Shown: positions 51,325 to 64,000 of the stretch, one piece after another
Numbering within the stretch: the first letter of the stretch is position 1
How the letters are laid out: the number at the start of each line of letters is the position of its first letter
Source of the DNA: Saksenaea vasiformis B4078
Taxonomy: Eukaryota > Mucoromycota > Mucoromycetes > Mucorales > Saksenaeaceae
Assembly: GCA_000697055.1 (NCBI GenBank)
Contig: JNDT01001818.1
Coordinates: forward strand, 1-64,000
Direction of reading: 5' to 3'
DNA length: 64,000 nucleotides
The notes under the pieces: model-generated
Seen by the model: the letters and a program-made list of their open reading frames with translations, nothing else
Told to the model about the DNA's origin: nothing
Database searches by the model: none
Position numbers and translations under genes: made by a program

Positions 51325-53045
51325 ATGACAGATGGCAATGAGGTCTCCGTCGAGGTAAACGTGCCTTTTGTTTCCTGTAAAAATGGAAGACTAAACCTAA
51401 ATGACATTACAAGCATCATCGTCCCATTCCTTTTGCTGTCCTTAAAGTGCAGTTTCGAAAACTGGTAGCTCAGCATGACAAGCAAGGCAATGGCGCGATT
51501 TTCACTAAAGATCTGTTGACACTCATTGACGAATTTGAACGTGAACACGACGTCATGCTGTTGACGGATAGTCAGAAGAAAGCTATTCAACCTTACAGTG
51601 CCAAGTATAAAGTTATTGTGATACACTACAAGAACAGGATGGTTAAAAAAGAGCAAAACAAAATCGCAGGAACCCCGATTTAGAGATGACTGCAGATGAT
51701 ATCCTCAATCTCCTTAAACTCGTTTCTCCACCATCACCTGTCGCGTCGTTCTCTGCACCGACGACAATAAGCATCATCGATACAGATGCTTTGGATACAA
51801 GACCAAGAACCTCCGAACTTTTACGAAACAAATCAACACCTTGGAAACGTAGACCCTCAGCTCTTGCTGCTGAGATACAGAACGACTCGGATCGCGAGGT
51901 AAATAAAAAAGTCAAGTTGCCTTAATTGTTTGTTATGGGAACTCAATGGCGTGAGACCCGTACTGTTTAGTCAACTCTACTCGGACACGGGGAACCAGCG
52001 TTATCAACATCACCACCAACGACCGCACCAACGACCGCACAACAGGAGGAACAAGTCAAAGCAGGAGATGATGAGGTACAGACGTTTGACTCTTTTTTTT
52101 TGTTCTCTCCTCGTTGATAGTTTCTCTCTCCAGTACTCCAATCATGATTTTGCCCGGTACTACCGGAGATCCATCGAATTGACCAAACGACTGAAATCAT
52201 CGGAACGAAGCTTAGCATCGATGACACGTGACAATGAGGATCGAATTGTTCAGCTTCAAAATCATGTCGATGATATCAATCAAGAAGTGATTAAGCAAAA
52301 ACGAGAAATATCAGAATACAAGACAAAAGAAAAACGGAGTTTGGAACAGATCAGTGCTGTAGGGCTTCTTTCTTCTTTTTTCTTTGGGGGCTATAGATGA
52401 CATACAGTATGAACTGATCTTTTACTGTTTTTTCTTTTTTTTTTCAGTTGGAGGCGCATATCGCTACCATTGAGCGTACAGAAACGGATCAAAAGCAGGT
52501 TTATATCTCCATCAAAAAGCTCTTTGATGAAAAATGTGGTATGTAATCTTCTTCTTTTTTGGGGGGGAACACAAATTAACCTTTGCTCAATGGCATGCGT
52601 ACAGAGGAAACGCAAAAGCTTCAAGATATGTTGAGGCAAAAAGAACTCGATCTACAAAAGACGGAGAAGTTTTTGCAAAACTTCAAATGTGAATTCCAAC
52701 AGTTGACGGACGAGAGGGATCGTTTAATGGGTCTACAGCGTAATCTTGAACGGGAGCTGGAGACTTCGCATCAGACACATATGCAGTTGGCTGAGCAGCG
52801 GTCGGAGAACGAACGACTGAAAGAAATCATTGACAATTTGAAATGCGATCTGGATCAGGCACGCAACGAACATCGTGAATTCATCGATAAAGATACCCAT
52901 TCGTTAATAAAAGTAAGTTACTGGATAGTTAAATGGGGGAAAACAAGAAAAGAAATGGACTAATGAACTTAGACGTTGGAAGCAGAGCTGCAGGATCACC
53001 ATGCACCCGAACGTGGCGAGCAACAGGTAAACTGAGATGCACACA

Positions 53046-53084
<39 letters not shown>

Positions 53085-53947
53085 CCTCGCTAAACAAATG
53101 CTTAGAAGACAACGGATCAACGCTTGAAATCCATGGAAAACGAAAAAGATTATTATAGATTGCGAGCCAAAGAAGCTATGCAAGATCTTGAACAAGGTAT
53201 AAAGAAGTAAAATGGGGAGAGTTGGTAGTTCATTGACACATGTATGTTCATAGCAAAAGGAGAACTGCGTCATATACAACACGCTTTAGATACAGAGAGC
53301 CGTTCATTGGAGAGCGAGCTTGCTGACTTGCGATTAAAGATGCCTGAAGGCAAGGATATAATGACAGACATCAAGATACCCTCGTCGAACGAGATGAGCG
53401 ATTTATTACCCACGTTTTCAAATACGACTAGCCTGGAAACTACAGCGATTGAGATGACAATTCCATCTCCTTCCAGAGATGTCTGGGCGCAGTCCAGAAT
53501 TCGTCAGCGAAAATTAGATAACGGGAGGAGGACAAGAAGTAAGGGTTCCCGCTTGTCAGGCATTGTACTAAAGTACACATGGTAGATGTTCAGGATCTTC
53601 ATGAAGTAAGGGCTGATAGTATTAAGTTCGACAATACTGACATATTTTAGACAAAGTCTCACGTGGTATCCCTACCACCACCTCCACGGTTGCAAGCTGG
53701 ACCGCTACAACGAAGAAACGATAAGATTGTGACCAACACGGTGACATTTGCTCTCTATACGTTGCTTGTCTATATTTTCGGTATTGTTACATCTACTTTT
53801 CTTATTGAAAATGGACAACCTGCAACATGGGAACAGGCACTGGTGGCCGCTGCAACTCAACAAGGTCCCAAGAGTAAATGGATGGAAGTCCTGCTTTACT
53901 GGGTCGAAAAGTTTGTCTTTGATGGAGAGGGTCTACCTGTTTCCTAA
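51325..53947 (+). CDS. EF-hand, long coiled-coil, tail-anchored membrane protein
   Basis: Not assigned to a named family. Spliced exons begin MTDGNEVSVE. An EF-hand-like loop, DKQGNGAIFTKD, follows at 51,475-51,515; positions 1, 5, 6, 8 and 12 fit the consensus, position 3 is Gln. A degenerate second helix-loop-helix (MTADDILNLLKLV) and a Ser/Pro-rich linker come next. About 400 residues of heptad-rich coiled coil extend over 52,140-53,340 (LKSSERSLASMTRDNEDRIV, LQKTEKFLQNFKCEFQQL, LKEIIDNLKCDLDQARNE). A basic stretch precedes one membrane helix (NTVTFALYTLLVYIFGIVTS), and the C-terminal tail of about 45 residues ends GEGLPVS. This order (EF-hand, coiled coil, single C-terminal membrane span) resembles adaptor proteins such as animal KASH5. 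One intron carries the (AC)n(AG)n repeat. Confidence 0.75.
53041..53084. repeat. Compound (AC)n(AG)n microsatellite
   Basis: About eleven AC units followed directly by about eleven AG units, inside an intron of the coiled-coil gene (between the exons ending HAPERGEQQ and starting TTDQRLKSME). Confidence 0.93.
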
Positions 53948-54229
53948 TGATACCTTCTCTCTTCTTCTTCTTCTTCTACTACTACTACCAATTCATCTTA
54001 ACGTACTTACCTTCCCTTTCATTCCCTTTCTTTTTTTCTTTCTTTCTTTCGCTCACTATTGTATAATGGAATTGAAATAAACTTCCTTTTTTTTGTACTC
54101 ATATATGGCTGAAAAATGCTTTTCCCACGATATCGGACTCTCAATTTTCCCCGCGCACCTGAAAATGACTCTGCAGCTTTCTTTTCCGTTTCACTCGTCT
54201 TCTCTTTTCTTCCTCTCTGCATCTTCAAC

Positions 54230-56166
<1,937 letters not shown>

Positions 56167-56290
56167 ATTTATTAAAAAAAAAAGAAACCAAAAAAAATAA
56201 AACTACATTAGATGCAAGGGTGTAGAACACCCTACGCAGAGGGTAAAAAAAACACGCAACCTGTTGTTCTCTTTGGATTACGGAAGAAAC

Positions 56291-59172
56291 TTAGGTGTAC
56301 TGAATTTTGTCAATGCCTAAACTCCTGCGCACCTGCATCAAGGCCACAAGTTCTTTGATGGCCTCTTCTAAAATGACAATGTTGTTCAGGAGCATAGCAA
56401 TCGTGATCTCGGTACTTTTATCCGTTCTTCGTGATTGGGATGGATCCGTCTGAGGCGCGAACGTGTTCTGATCATCTTTATCGAGATCCAAGATGGATTC
56501 TTCTCGCTCAGTAGCAAAGTTGGAAGGAAATACGGGTTGCACACGGACCTGTTGTGTCTTTCGAACATGAACGTCAAGGGGTGACATCGGTACAATGGGT
56601 ACTGTGGTGGATGGAGGAGGTGAAGAAGTGAATGCTGTCGCCGTTATGATGCCAGCGCTGGCCGCCGTGGCACCTGATGGTCCAGCGATGGATGGCCGTA
56701 CGGATGGCCGTCGGCCCTGGATGTCTGTCCTGAAGATAGATCCGCGGCGAGCTGTTGACACTGATGCTGATGGTTGCTGTGGTAAAGATGGTGGTGGCTG
56801 AGATGCATTGGGTGATTCGCCCGAAAGAAGTCCTTGACGTCTTTCTTCCAACAGTTTGTCAAATCCTTCGATTTCCGAGCGGTAATAGTCGATCTGCTGT
56901 GTCAGTGTCCGGAACAGTGTGAAAAAGGGAGGATAGGATTTGAACTGGACAGCATTTGACTTCCGTTGAGCATACCGATGCATCCCGAAATCAATCGATC
57001 TGTCATCCTCCTCGTCATCTTCGTTGATATCGAGTTGATCAAATCGAGCGTAGATATCATGTGCTCTGATAGGAGATTGTTCCTCCCGCTGCTGTGTTCG
57101 CTTTTGGGTTGCTGGAGAGGAGGAGGAGAGTACCAAGACATCGTCTGGATCTGACCTGTCACTTTCCCTGAAAGAGATCCAGCCCTCCAGGGAGCGATAG
57201 GGACACAACGCCAAGGCAGAGATGACACCCGTTAGTGCCAAGTTGAGTTCGGAAGACTGAGCGAAAAAATGAGAGAGAAGACCCAACAGGATCTGTAGCA
57301 GCGGGTCTGTAGGTCGAACCTGGTGTCTGAACACGGTGGGTGGGGTTTTGCGGGAGGAAGAGGAAGAAGAGGGGGAGTGTTCTGTTATCATCGTGTCATC
57401 ACCATCCTCGTACCGTTGACTGTATTTGAGGCTTCGTCGTCGTCTCACCTTGGGGGAATGGCTTTCCGTGCCTGTGACGTAAGGATTGCTCAAGTGACGG
57501 TAGCACCAGTCTTTTTCCAGCGTTGACTCGATGTCGTGGAGGTAACCGTCATAACCCGAGACCAGGATCTCCTGGGCATGTGCCTGGTCTATCGCTTCCA
57601 CTAGGGAGAAATACAGCTCGATTTCACGGACATGATGGCCGATGACAGCCGGTGCGGCTTCCTGTTCCGCCACGGGGTAGATCGACAGGAGGTGAAGGGA
57701 GTACCGGCAATGTTTGGTCACGAGCGTCTTCAGGAGTTTCAGCGTGGCGATGACCGTGGGCTGAGAACTCGATTTTAAGCGGGTGAAAATGAGATCTTTC
57801 AGGGTAAATCGATCGGCAGCAACGAAATACGGTGAGCTCTTGCGTTGATCTTGCTCAAGTCCGGCAAAAACGTCGGTTGTTGTTCCGTTTTCCACTGTGT
57901 TGTCATGATGATCATCATCACCCATCAGAAAGCCCACTATAACACTAGATAATTCTTCTTGTTCCAGCGTTTGTAGGATCAGGTCGATGTAACTGATGAC
58001 GGCTACAGAGGATCCATCTGTATCCGCGCATTCCATAATCGAGGGGTACAAGACATTTTCGAGAAAGATGGTACGTATCGTCTGGAGAAGGGTCGAAGAA
58101 ATGGCGACATTGGGGCATCTTGTGAGAACGTCTTGGCAAAACTCCAGCAGTTTAAGAAAGGAGTCCAAGGCGAGTTTGAATTCGGGTGAGCTGGACAGTT
58201 CGATGTTGGGATCTGTAACCTGCAGATCCAAATCCTGACCCAGCAAATAGGCTGCAGCGCTGGTATTCAGTTCGGCGTCGTCTTTAATGGCTAATTTCCT
58301 TGGTAGCTGTGCATACAGCGCGCCAAGTCCGGCTGCCATAATCACAGTAAAATCCGAAGACAGGATAAACTCGCCCAATTGGTTTGTCGCCATCTCAATG
58401 AGGAACAGTAGACCTGTCCGAGCAAAATCACCCGATCGCCCTTCGCGGTGTACAAAGCGCAAGAGGTACGTAAAAAGCAGAAACTCGTACTCGGGTTCTT
58501 TTTCCACTTTTTCCTTTGTTTCGACAGGCTCGGCAGAGTACTTTTTTTGTGGCGTTGTGAGCCACTGCTTGTCGTGGAAAAAGATGTTCAGCAGGGCAGG
58601 GAAGCCGTAGATCTTTGAACAGATAATGTACATGAGATCAACCAAATCTTCGTGGTAGAATTCACTTTGCCGTTCGTCCAATACACAGAATCGGAGTAGC
58701 TTAATCGTAGGTCTGTGAATGGCGCTGTGTACTAAAAACCGATCATCAAGCAAGTCCACCAGGCTGGCGACGGTGCGAATAATCTCCCCACGAATACCGA
58801 CAGGATAATCGGCTTTTTCAGAGGCGGTGACAAGGTACTGGAGGACGCCATTTTTTAAAAAATACTCCATGCATACGCCTGTTGTATTCTCTTCCTGTCG
58901 TGCTTCTTCATCCACTAACATGTCAACCATTTGGCAAAGGTTCTCGGGAATCTCGGTCTGAAAGACGTGTACGTTGGGTTTGCGGTCTTCTACCACAAAC
59001 ATATTCTGGGTAAAATCCATAAGCCTCATCCAACGTTTTCGTAATGCATAAGGAGGACTTCTCTTACATGGACATTGTTCCAACATTTATGGAACTTGGC
59101 CAATTGCATGGCGCTCGTGGGCTGTACCTTGGGAGGCACTATACGTTTTTTAAATTTCGCAAAGTAGTCCAT
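56291..59172 (-). CDS. FHIP-family protein (FTS and Hook-interacting protein, RAI16-like)
   Basis: A subunit of the FTS-Hook-FHIP complex that links cargo such as early endosomes to dynein. Two exons: 59068-59172 (MDYFAKFKKRIVPPKVQPTS) and 56291-59005, with a 62-nt intron, give 939 residues. The N-terminal two thirds matches the RAI16-like fold: ENLCQMVDMLVDEEARQEEN, FLLFTYLLRFVHREGRSGDF, LFLIEMATNQLGEFILSSDF, AAGLGALYAQLPRKLAI and FLKLLEFCQDVL. The region after about residue 480 is low complexity, with Ser/Asp/Gln/Pro-rich segments and poly-Ser. Reading straight from an ATG at 59086 inside the intron would give 931 residues but a less convincing N-terminus. Its neighbour FHIP-NOP58 spacing suggests a shared divergent promoter. 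Confidence 0.85.
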
Positions 59173-59677
59173 AAGTCAGTGCTCATGAGGTTCAGCCAAA
59201 GAGAAAAGAAAAAGAGGGGTTGTGAAAAGTGAGGTGCAACAAATGGATTCCGCCGAGAGCCGCAACAGATTTGATTGGCTGTGAAGGTGGACGTTTGGTG
59301 GCAAACAACAGAAAAACCAACCCTGCGGCACCCACACATATGTGTACACAAAGCAACATATATATATATATATATATACCATATACATCATCATATACGT
59401 ACAGCCCAACATCAAAACAAATAGGTCATAGCTGAGCTTCCCGTTTTTGCGTTAAAATCAGAACAGTTCGTAAAAAACCTTGCTTGACATTTTTTTTGAG
59501 CGCCGCCACGAAAGGTCTGTGTGACGGTCGTTTTCCTTCCTCTGGACTTGTGGCTTTGCCAAAGATTTTTTTTTTTCGCTTGCTGAAAAGGCTCCTGGGG
59601 GAGAAACGGGGCGAGAAAAAAAAAAGGTGTTTTTTAGTGACCGTTCTCTTTTTCTTTCCTTCACCTTGTGATTCGAG
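59173..59677. promoter_or_regulatory. Divergent promoter region (FHIP / NOP58)
   Basis: About 500 bp between divergent genes. It includes a short (TA)n run at about 59,360-59,379 and purine/pyrimidine-rich tracts near 59,560-59,660 immediately upstream of NOP58. No gene seen. Confidence 0.5.
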
Positions 59678-61398
59678 ATGCTCGTCCTCTACGAAACCGC
59701 TGCGGGTTACGCCCTTTTTAAGCTCGTTAATGATGCCAAGCTGGAGAAGGCCGACAACATCTGGAAGGATTTTGAAACGCCAGAAGCAGCTAATCAAGCG
59801 TACGTGTTTTTTTTTCTTCTTTTTCAAAAAAAAAAGCCGCACGCCATGCCGATATTTAAAATCAATATAGTGTGAAGCTCAAGGCTTTCAAGAAGTTTGA
59901 AAACACCACCGATGCATTGTCCGCTGTTACTGGTATTGTTGAAGGCAAGATCCCTAAGAACTTGAAGAAGTTTTTGGAGTCCGAGATTTCTGAAAAAGAA
60001 ATGAAGAAGGAGAAGTTGATTGTCAACGATCCTAAGCTTGGTAAGAGAAAGCAAAAAAATAAAGATAAAAAAAAAAGAAAAGAAAGGAAAGGAAAGGAAG
60101 CTGAACTTCCTTGTCATTTTCTTGTTTTTTAGGAAGCGCGTTGAACAAGAAGTTGGGTATCAACGTTTTGTCTGATTCTACTGTGATGGATTTGTACAGA
60201 GGTATTCGTGAGCAGTTCGAATCACTTGTTTCCGGTCTTTCGCACGCCGATTTGACAGCCATGTCGCTCGGTCTTTCCCATTCGCTGTCTCGTTATAAAC
60301 TCAAGTTCAGCCCCGATAAAGTGGACACCATGATTGTTCAGGCCATCGCCTTGCTTGACGATCTCGACAAAGAACTGAATACATATGCTATGCGTGTCAA
60401 GGAATGGTACGGCTGGCATTTCCCTGAAATGGCCAAGATTTTGGTTGACAACCTTGCTTATGCCAAGGTCGTCAAAGCTATGGGTTTCCGCACAAACGCG
60501 AAGGATACCGATTTGTCGTCTATTTTGCCTGAGGAATTGGAAGCTGAAGTGAAGGAAGCTGCTGAGATTTCTATGGGTACCGAGATTTCTGACGAAGATA
60601 TCGAAAACATCCACGCACTATGTGATCAGGTCATTGCCAACACCGAGTACCGACAACAATTGTATGAATACTTGAAGAACCGTATGAATGGTGAGTGAAT
60701 TTTAACATGGATAAAATGGTAGTCTAATATATGCTGATGGAAAAATATCTATAGCTATTGCTCCCAACTTGACTTCTCTTGTGGGTGAACTTGTTGGTGC
60801 CCGTCTGATTGCCCACGCTGGTTCTTTGATGAACTTGGCTAAGCAGCCTGCTTCTACCATTCAGATTCTTGGTGCAGAAAAAGCACTTTTCCGTGCATTG
60901 AAGACCAAGCACAACACACCCAAGTATGGTTTGATCTACCACGCTTCGCTTGTTGGTCAGGCAGGTCCCAAGGCCAAGCCTAAGATTGCTAGAATGTTGG
61001 CTACAAAGACGGCTATTGCTCTCCGTGTCGACGCATTGGGAGAGACCGAAGGTTCTGAAATCGGTATTGATGGACGTACAAAGATCGAGGCTAGAATCAA
61101 GATGCTCGAGGGTCGTGCAGGCGCAGGAGCCAACCGTGAAAAGAATGGCAAGAAGCAACAGAAGTTCCAGTTCAACAAGACTGCACAGTATAATGCACAA
61201 ACTGATGTCGTTATGGAAGAGGCAACACCTGCAGTGAAAGCAGAAGAAGAGGCACCAAAGAAGCGACCTCTTGAAGAAGAACCTGAAGATGACAAGAAGA
61301 CGAAGAAGGTGAAGAAGGAAAAGAAGGATAAAAAGGAGAAGAAGGAGAAGAAGGAAAAGAAGGAAAAGAAGGAAAAGAAAGCTAAAAAGGAAGAGTAA
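59678..61398 (+). CDS. NOP58: Nucleolar protein NOP58 (box C/D snoRNP core)
   Basis: A core protein of box C/D small nucleolar RNPs, which guide 2'-O-methylation of rRNA. Four exons. It begins [20 protein letters not shown] (the NOP5 N-terminal domain). NDPKLG follows, then [20 protein letters not shown] and a central helical part with [20 protein letters not shown]. The Nop domain reads [20 protein letters not shown] and [25 protein letters not shown] (two abutting family blocks). The tail is a long KKE/KKD repeat (from about 61,250), typical of Nop58 and distinguishing it from Nop56. Length is about 500 residues. The start is ATG 59678; the sequence before it is T-rich leader. Complete. Confidence 0.95.
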
Positions 61399-61669
61399 AG
61401 GGTAAAAACTTGCTTGGTTTTTTTTTTTACTATCGCGCTTTCTGCATCAAAATTCCTGTATTTTTGTTATTCTTATTTGTCCATGTTGCATTTTTCACAC
61501 TCACTCTTACTGTTCCTTTCAAAGAAAGAAAAGAAATTACAAAACAAATTGATCATTAAATCCAGGACCATGTGATGATGTGACTTTGCAAGTTGTTGGT
61601 GCACAACCCAGAAAGAAACGCTTCCTCTTTTCGCTCTTTTTTTTTCTTTTTCTTGTTATTTTGTTTCCC

Positions 61670-62839
61670 ATGGCAGCAGCTTCTGAACAACAAGCCAGAG
61701 ACCTCATTGCTCAAGCACAAAAGAAACTTAACTCATGGTCCTTTTTTGGTCCATCCAATAAATACGAAGATGCAGCTGAGATCTACGAAAAAGCCGGAAA
61801 TATGTTCAAATTAGCTCAACAATGTATGCATTGCTTATCATCTCCCAATCACTCATCAAGGCCACAGGGTCACAAGCTGGCGATGCCTTTATAGAAGCTG
61901 CAAAATTATACCAACGAGCCAATGTCGCCTTGTTTGATGCCTCAAGAGCCTACGAAAGTGCTGCCAAGTGTTATAAACGGAACGATCCCGAAGGTAAAAA
62001 AAAAAAGGAAAAAGAAAAAACGAGAGCAATATAGACCTGAGCTTTTTGTTGCGAAAAGGTGCGGTTAAGGCACTCTACGACGCGATCGAACTGGATAATC
62101 AGGGTGGTAATTTCCGAGCTGCTGCGCGACATTACCAGGATGCTGCTGAACTTTGTGAGGGTGAATTGGATAATCCCAAGAGAGCATTTGACGCCTATAG
62201 TCAAGCTGCGGATTTATATTTAGCAGACGATTCACCAGCGCAAGTAGTGATGTTGTTTGTGAGAACAGTCGGGACTGACATGGGGTTCATTTGCTATTAT
62301 TAGTCTTGCCAACAAATGTTCGCTTAAGGTGGCTCAGTTAGCTGCTGATCTCGGTCACTACGAAATAGCCATTGAAAAATTCGAAAGCGTGGCAGCAGCG
62401 TCTGTAGACGACGCATTACTCAAATGGTCTCTGAAAGAATACTTTTTGAAGGCCGGCTTGTGTCATTTGTGTACAGGTGTAAGGTTTTCTCCTTGGTAGT
62501 ACGTCGCATTCCTATTTTAAACTCAAACTCTTTTTTTCTTTTTTAGGACTTGATCAAAACAAGACAAGCACTGAATAGTTACTGTGGAATGGATATGTCA
62601 TTCGAAACGACAAGAGAATATCAACTTCTCAAGGTAATTAGGGAAAGAGAGAGAACAAAGGGAAAGAGGTTTACTGAGACGATTGGTCGAAGGGTGTTGT
62701 TGATAGCGTCGAGGCTGGCGATCCCGATCAATTCACGCAGGTTGTGTACGACTATGACAAGTTGACGCGATTAGACAGTTGGAAAACAGCCATCTTGTTA
62801 AAAATCAAGAAATCTATCGAGTCGGAAGAATTACGCTAG
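61670..62839 (+). CDS. SEC17: Alpha-SNAP (Sec17), SNARE disassembly adaptor
   Basis: Binds SNARE complexes and recruits the NSF ATPase to take them apart after membrane fusion. Six or seven short exons. The N-terminus MAAASEQQARDLIAQAQKKL is followed by helical repeats: SFFGPSNKYEDAAEIYEKA, SQAGDAFIEAAKLYQRA, FDASRAYESAAKCYKR, FRAAARHYQDAAELCEGEL, AFDAYSQAADLYLADDS, HYEIAIEKFESVAAASVDD. The C-terminus is DSWKTAILLKIKKSIESEEL with the terminal Leu-Arg. The conserved C-terminal leucine region that stimulates NSF is intact. The frame stays open upstream to 61,580, but ATG 61670 matches the family start. The last introns (around 62,262-62,320 and 62,633-62,700) were placed by homology alone. Confidence 0.92.
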
Positions 62840-63685
62840 CTATACTGTTTATTGAAAAAAAAAAAGAAAAGAAAGAGAAATACGCGGATATAAATAAATG
62901 TGGCATCGATCAGGAACTCGTGCTTATGACAGGAAACGTCTACAGTCCACGTCTAGGGTGAAAAGCGACGAATTGAAAGCAGAGGAAAGCTATCCTCCGA
63001 AACAAACGATTCATGTTAGCCAGCTTGCGCGCATACCAGCCATTCACAGATATAGGCTGCATGTTGAAAATCCATCTCGTAACAAAGCCTCGAACACGTA
63101 AGGTTGTCAATGGGATCCACTCGCACAGTAAATAGACATGGTCCATCCTTCTATATGCTTTCACTTGCCAACTCAGTGTCGCATGACAATAGTAACTAAG
63201 AAGGATGAGGGGGGAGAGTACCACGCGATTCTACTGTGTTTTTCCCCAAGCATCCTAGCTATTTTGTAGAAGAACAGTTCACGCCTTCATGCAAAAAAAA
63301 AAAAAAAAACCTCGCGTTGCACACAAGCAAGGTACAGGAGGCTCGCTATAGGCCGCTATAGTGTATGGAGAAGGAGCAAGGAGCTATAACAGATATAACT
63401 GGAATGATCGTCAGCATGAGTAGTAGTAGTAGTAGTGGTAAAGGTTATCCATCCATCCAACCGATAAGATCTGACGGAGTTGTAATAGCCTGTGCTGTGG
63501 TTTACCCAGTCATCTCTGTTGGTTTTAGCTTTTATGCATGTCGGGAATACAAAAAAATCACAAAAATGAAACCATGGCCAATGAGTAACGGATGACAGCA
63601 TAGATGGGTCATATGGTGCCAGCCAACTTGATGATGCGCCCAATGTGAATTTTTTTTTTCCTTTTGCATGCTCTTTTCTTTGATC
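62840..63685. other. Intergenic with poly-A and AGT repeat
   Basis: Contains a run of about 17 A at 63,293-63,309 and an (AGT)n run at about 63,418-63,435. A 76-codon frame (63,365-63,595) includes one hydrophobic segment but runs across the AGT repeat and is not supported further. Confidence 0.45.
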
Positions 63686-64000
63686 ATGGCCACATATGCA
63701 CCTCGTAAACAGCCTTGTCAGCCTCCTTTGAGAACAAGTACCAAGCATGCTTTTAACGAGCCTCTTTTTCACATAACCACCACAAACCCACGTTTTCCCC
63801 TATTTCATCAACAAAAACATTCATTTCCTCAGCTCAAGTTCTTCCTAAAACAAAACATGTCCTCAGCCAAGGAACAAACCATGTGTTGCAAACCATGGCA
63901 ACCTTCGTTGTCACAACAACGGGACTCACCGTTCTACTCCACAGTGGGTGAGGTGACTCACGATCGGGAACCATGCCGATTATCTCCTTCGAAAGTACCA
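63686..64000 (+). CDS. Partial open frame cut by the window edge, unknown protein
   Basis: From ATG 63686 the frame stays open for 105 codons to the last base of the window. It starts MATYAPRKQPCQPPLRTSTK and is rich in Gln, Pro, Ser and Lys, with later Met codons (MSSAKEQTMCCKPWQP) as alternative starts. No domain is recognised. The length without a stop and the Kozak-like context (ATCATGG) are the only support; the 3' end lies outside the window. Confidence 0.4.
   Translation, partial: MATYAPRKQPCQPPLRTSTKHAFNEPLFHITTTNPRFPLFHQQKHSFPQLKFFLKQNMSSAKEQTMCCKPWQPSLSQQRDSPFYSTVGEVTHDREPCRLSPSKVP

Noticed and set aside
61580..61669. N-terminal extension of alpha-SNAP with a hydrophobic stretch (FLFSLFFFLFLVILF)
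   Set aside because: It is the T-rich leader read as Phe/Leu. Alpha-SNAP is a soluble peripheral protein whose family start matches ATG 61670.
63356..63772. 138-codon minus-strand frame near the right edge
   Set aside because: It includes a poly-Thr run from the AGT repeat and overlaps the start of the open plus-strand frame.

Overview
The window is eukaryotic and fungal, most likely from a Mucoromycota (Mucorales-type) mould. Almost every gene is cut by short GT-AG introns (about 45-100 nt). The best-matching families (Rhizopus-type secreted lipase, CCCH-plus-Pumilio protein, M13 peptidase, PX-PH phospholipase D, FHIP, alpha-SNAP) fit that group. No bacterial operon logic is present, and the one tRNA carries no encoded CCA. 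Gene models were spliced by hand, so exon edges are good to a few bases where given and approximate elsewhere.

Layout. 1-2,700: a tRNA-Cys gene with a probable solo LTR 23 bp downstream, then empty DNA with a (TG)n tract. 2,706-5,538 (-): a PUF RNA-binding protein that also has a CCCH zinc finger. 5,540-9,100: no supported gene. 9,109-10,399 and 12,410-13,684 (both -): two secreted class-3 lipases with identical exon lengths, a clear tandem duplication. 13,700-25,000: an 11-kb gene-poor island holding a short inverted-repeat element (MITE-like) and a decayed Fanzor (eukaryotic TnpB-like) gene.

25,003-44,052: a gene-dense block with dolichyldiphosphatase (-), Ach1-type CoA hydrolase/transferase (-), a CaMK-family kinase (-), PX-PH phospholipase D (+), HMG-CoA reductase (+) and an M13 metallopeptidase (-). 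A second copy of the MITE-like repeat lies between the last two. 45,761-64,000: a small secreted protein (-), DHHC palmitoyltransferase (+), a basic proline-rich protein (-), a bZIP factor (-), an EF-hand/coiled-coil/tail-anchored protein (+), mitochondrial-type acetoacetyl-CoA thiolase (+), FHIP (-), NOP58 (+), alpha-SNAP (+), and an open reading frame running off the right edge.

Together: HMG-CoA reductase and dolichyldiphosphatase belong to the isoprenoid/dolichol route, and Ach1 and thiolase handle acetyl-CoA in mitochondria. FHIP, alpha-SNAP, the DHHC enzyme and phospholipase D serve membrane traffic. The tail-anchored EF-hand coiled-coil protein looks like a motor adaptor and lies two genes from FHIP. 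The most unusual items are the Fanzor relic, the paired MITE-like repeats, the solo LTR beside the tRNA gene, and two microexons (8 nt and 16 nt) that encode parts of catalytic motifs.
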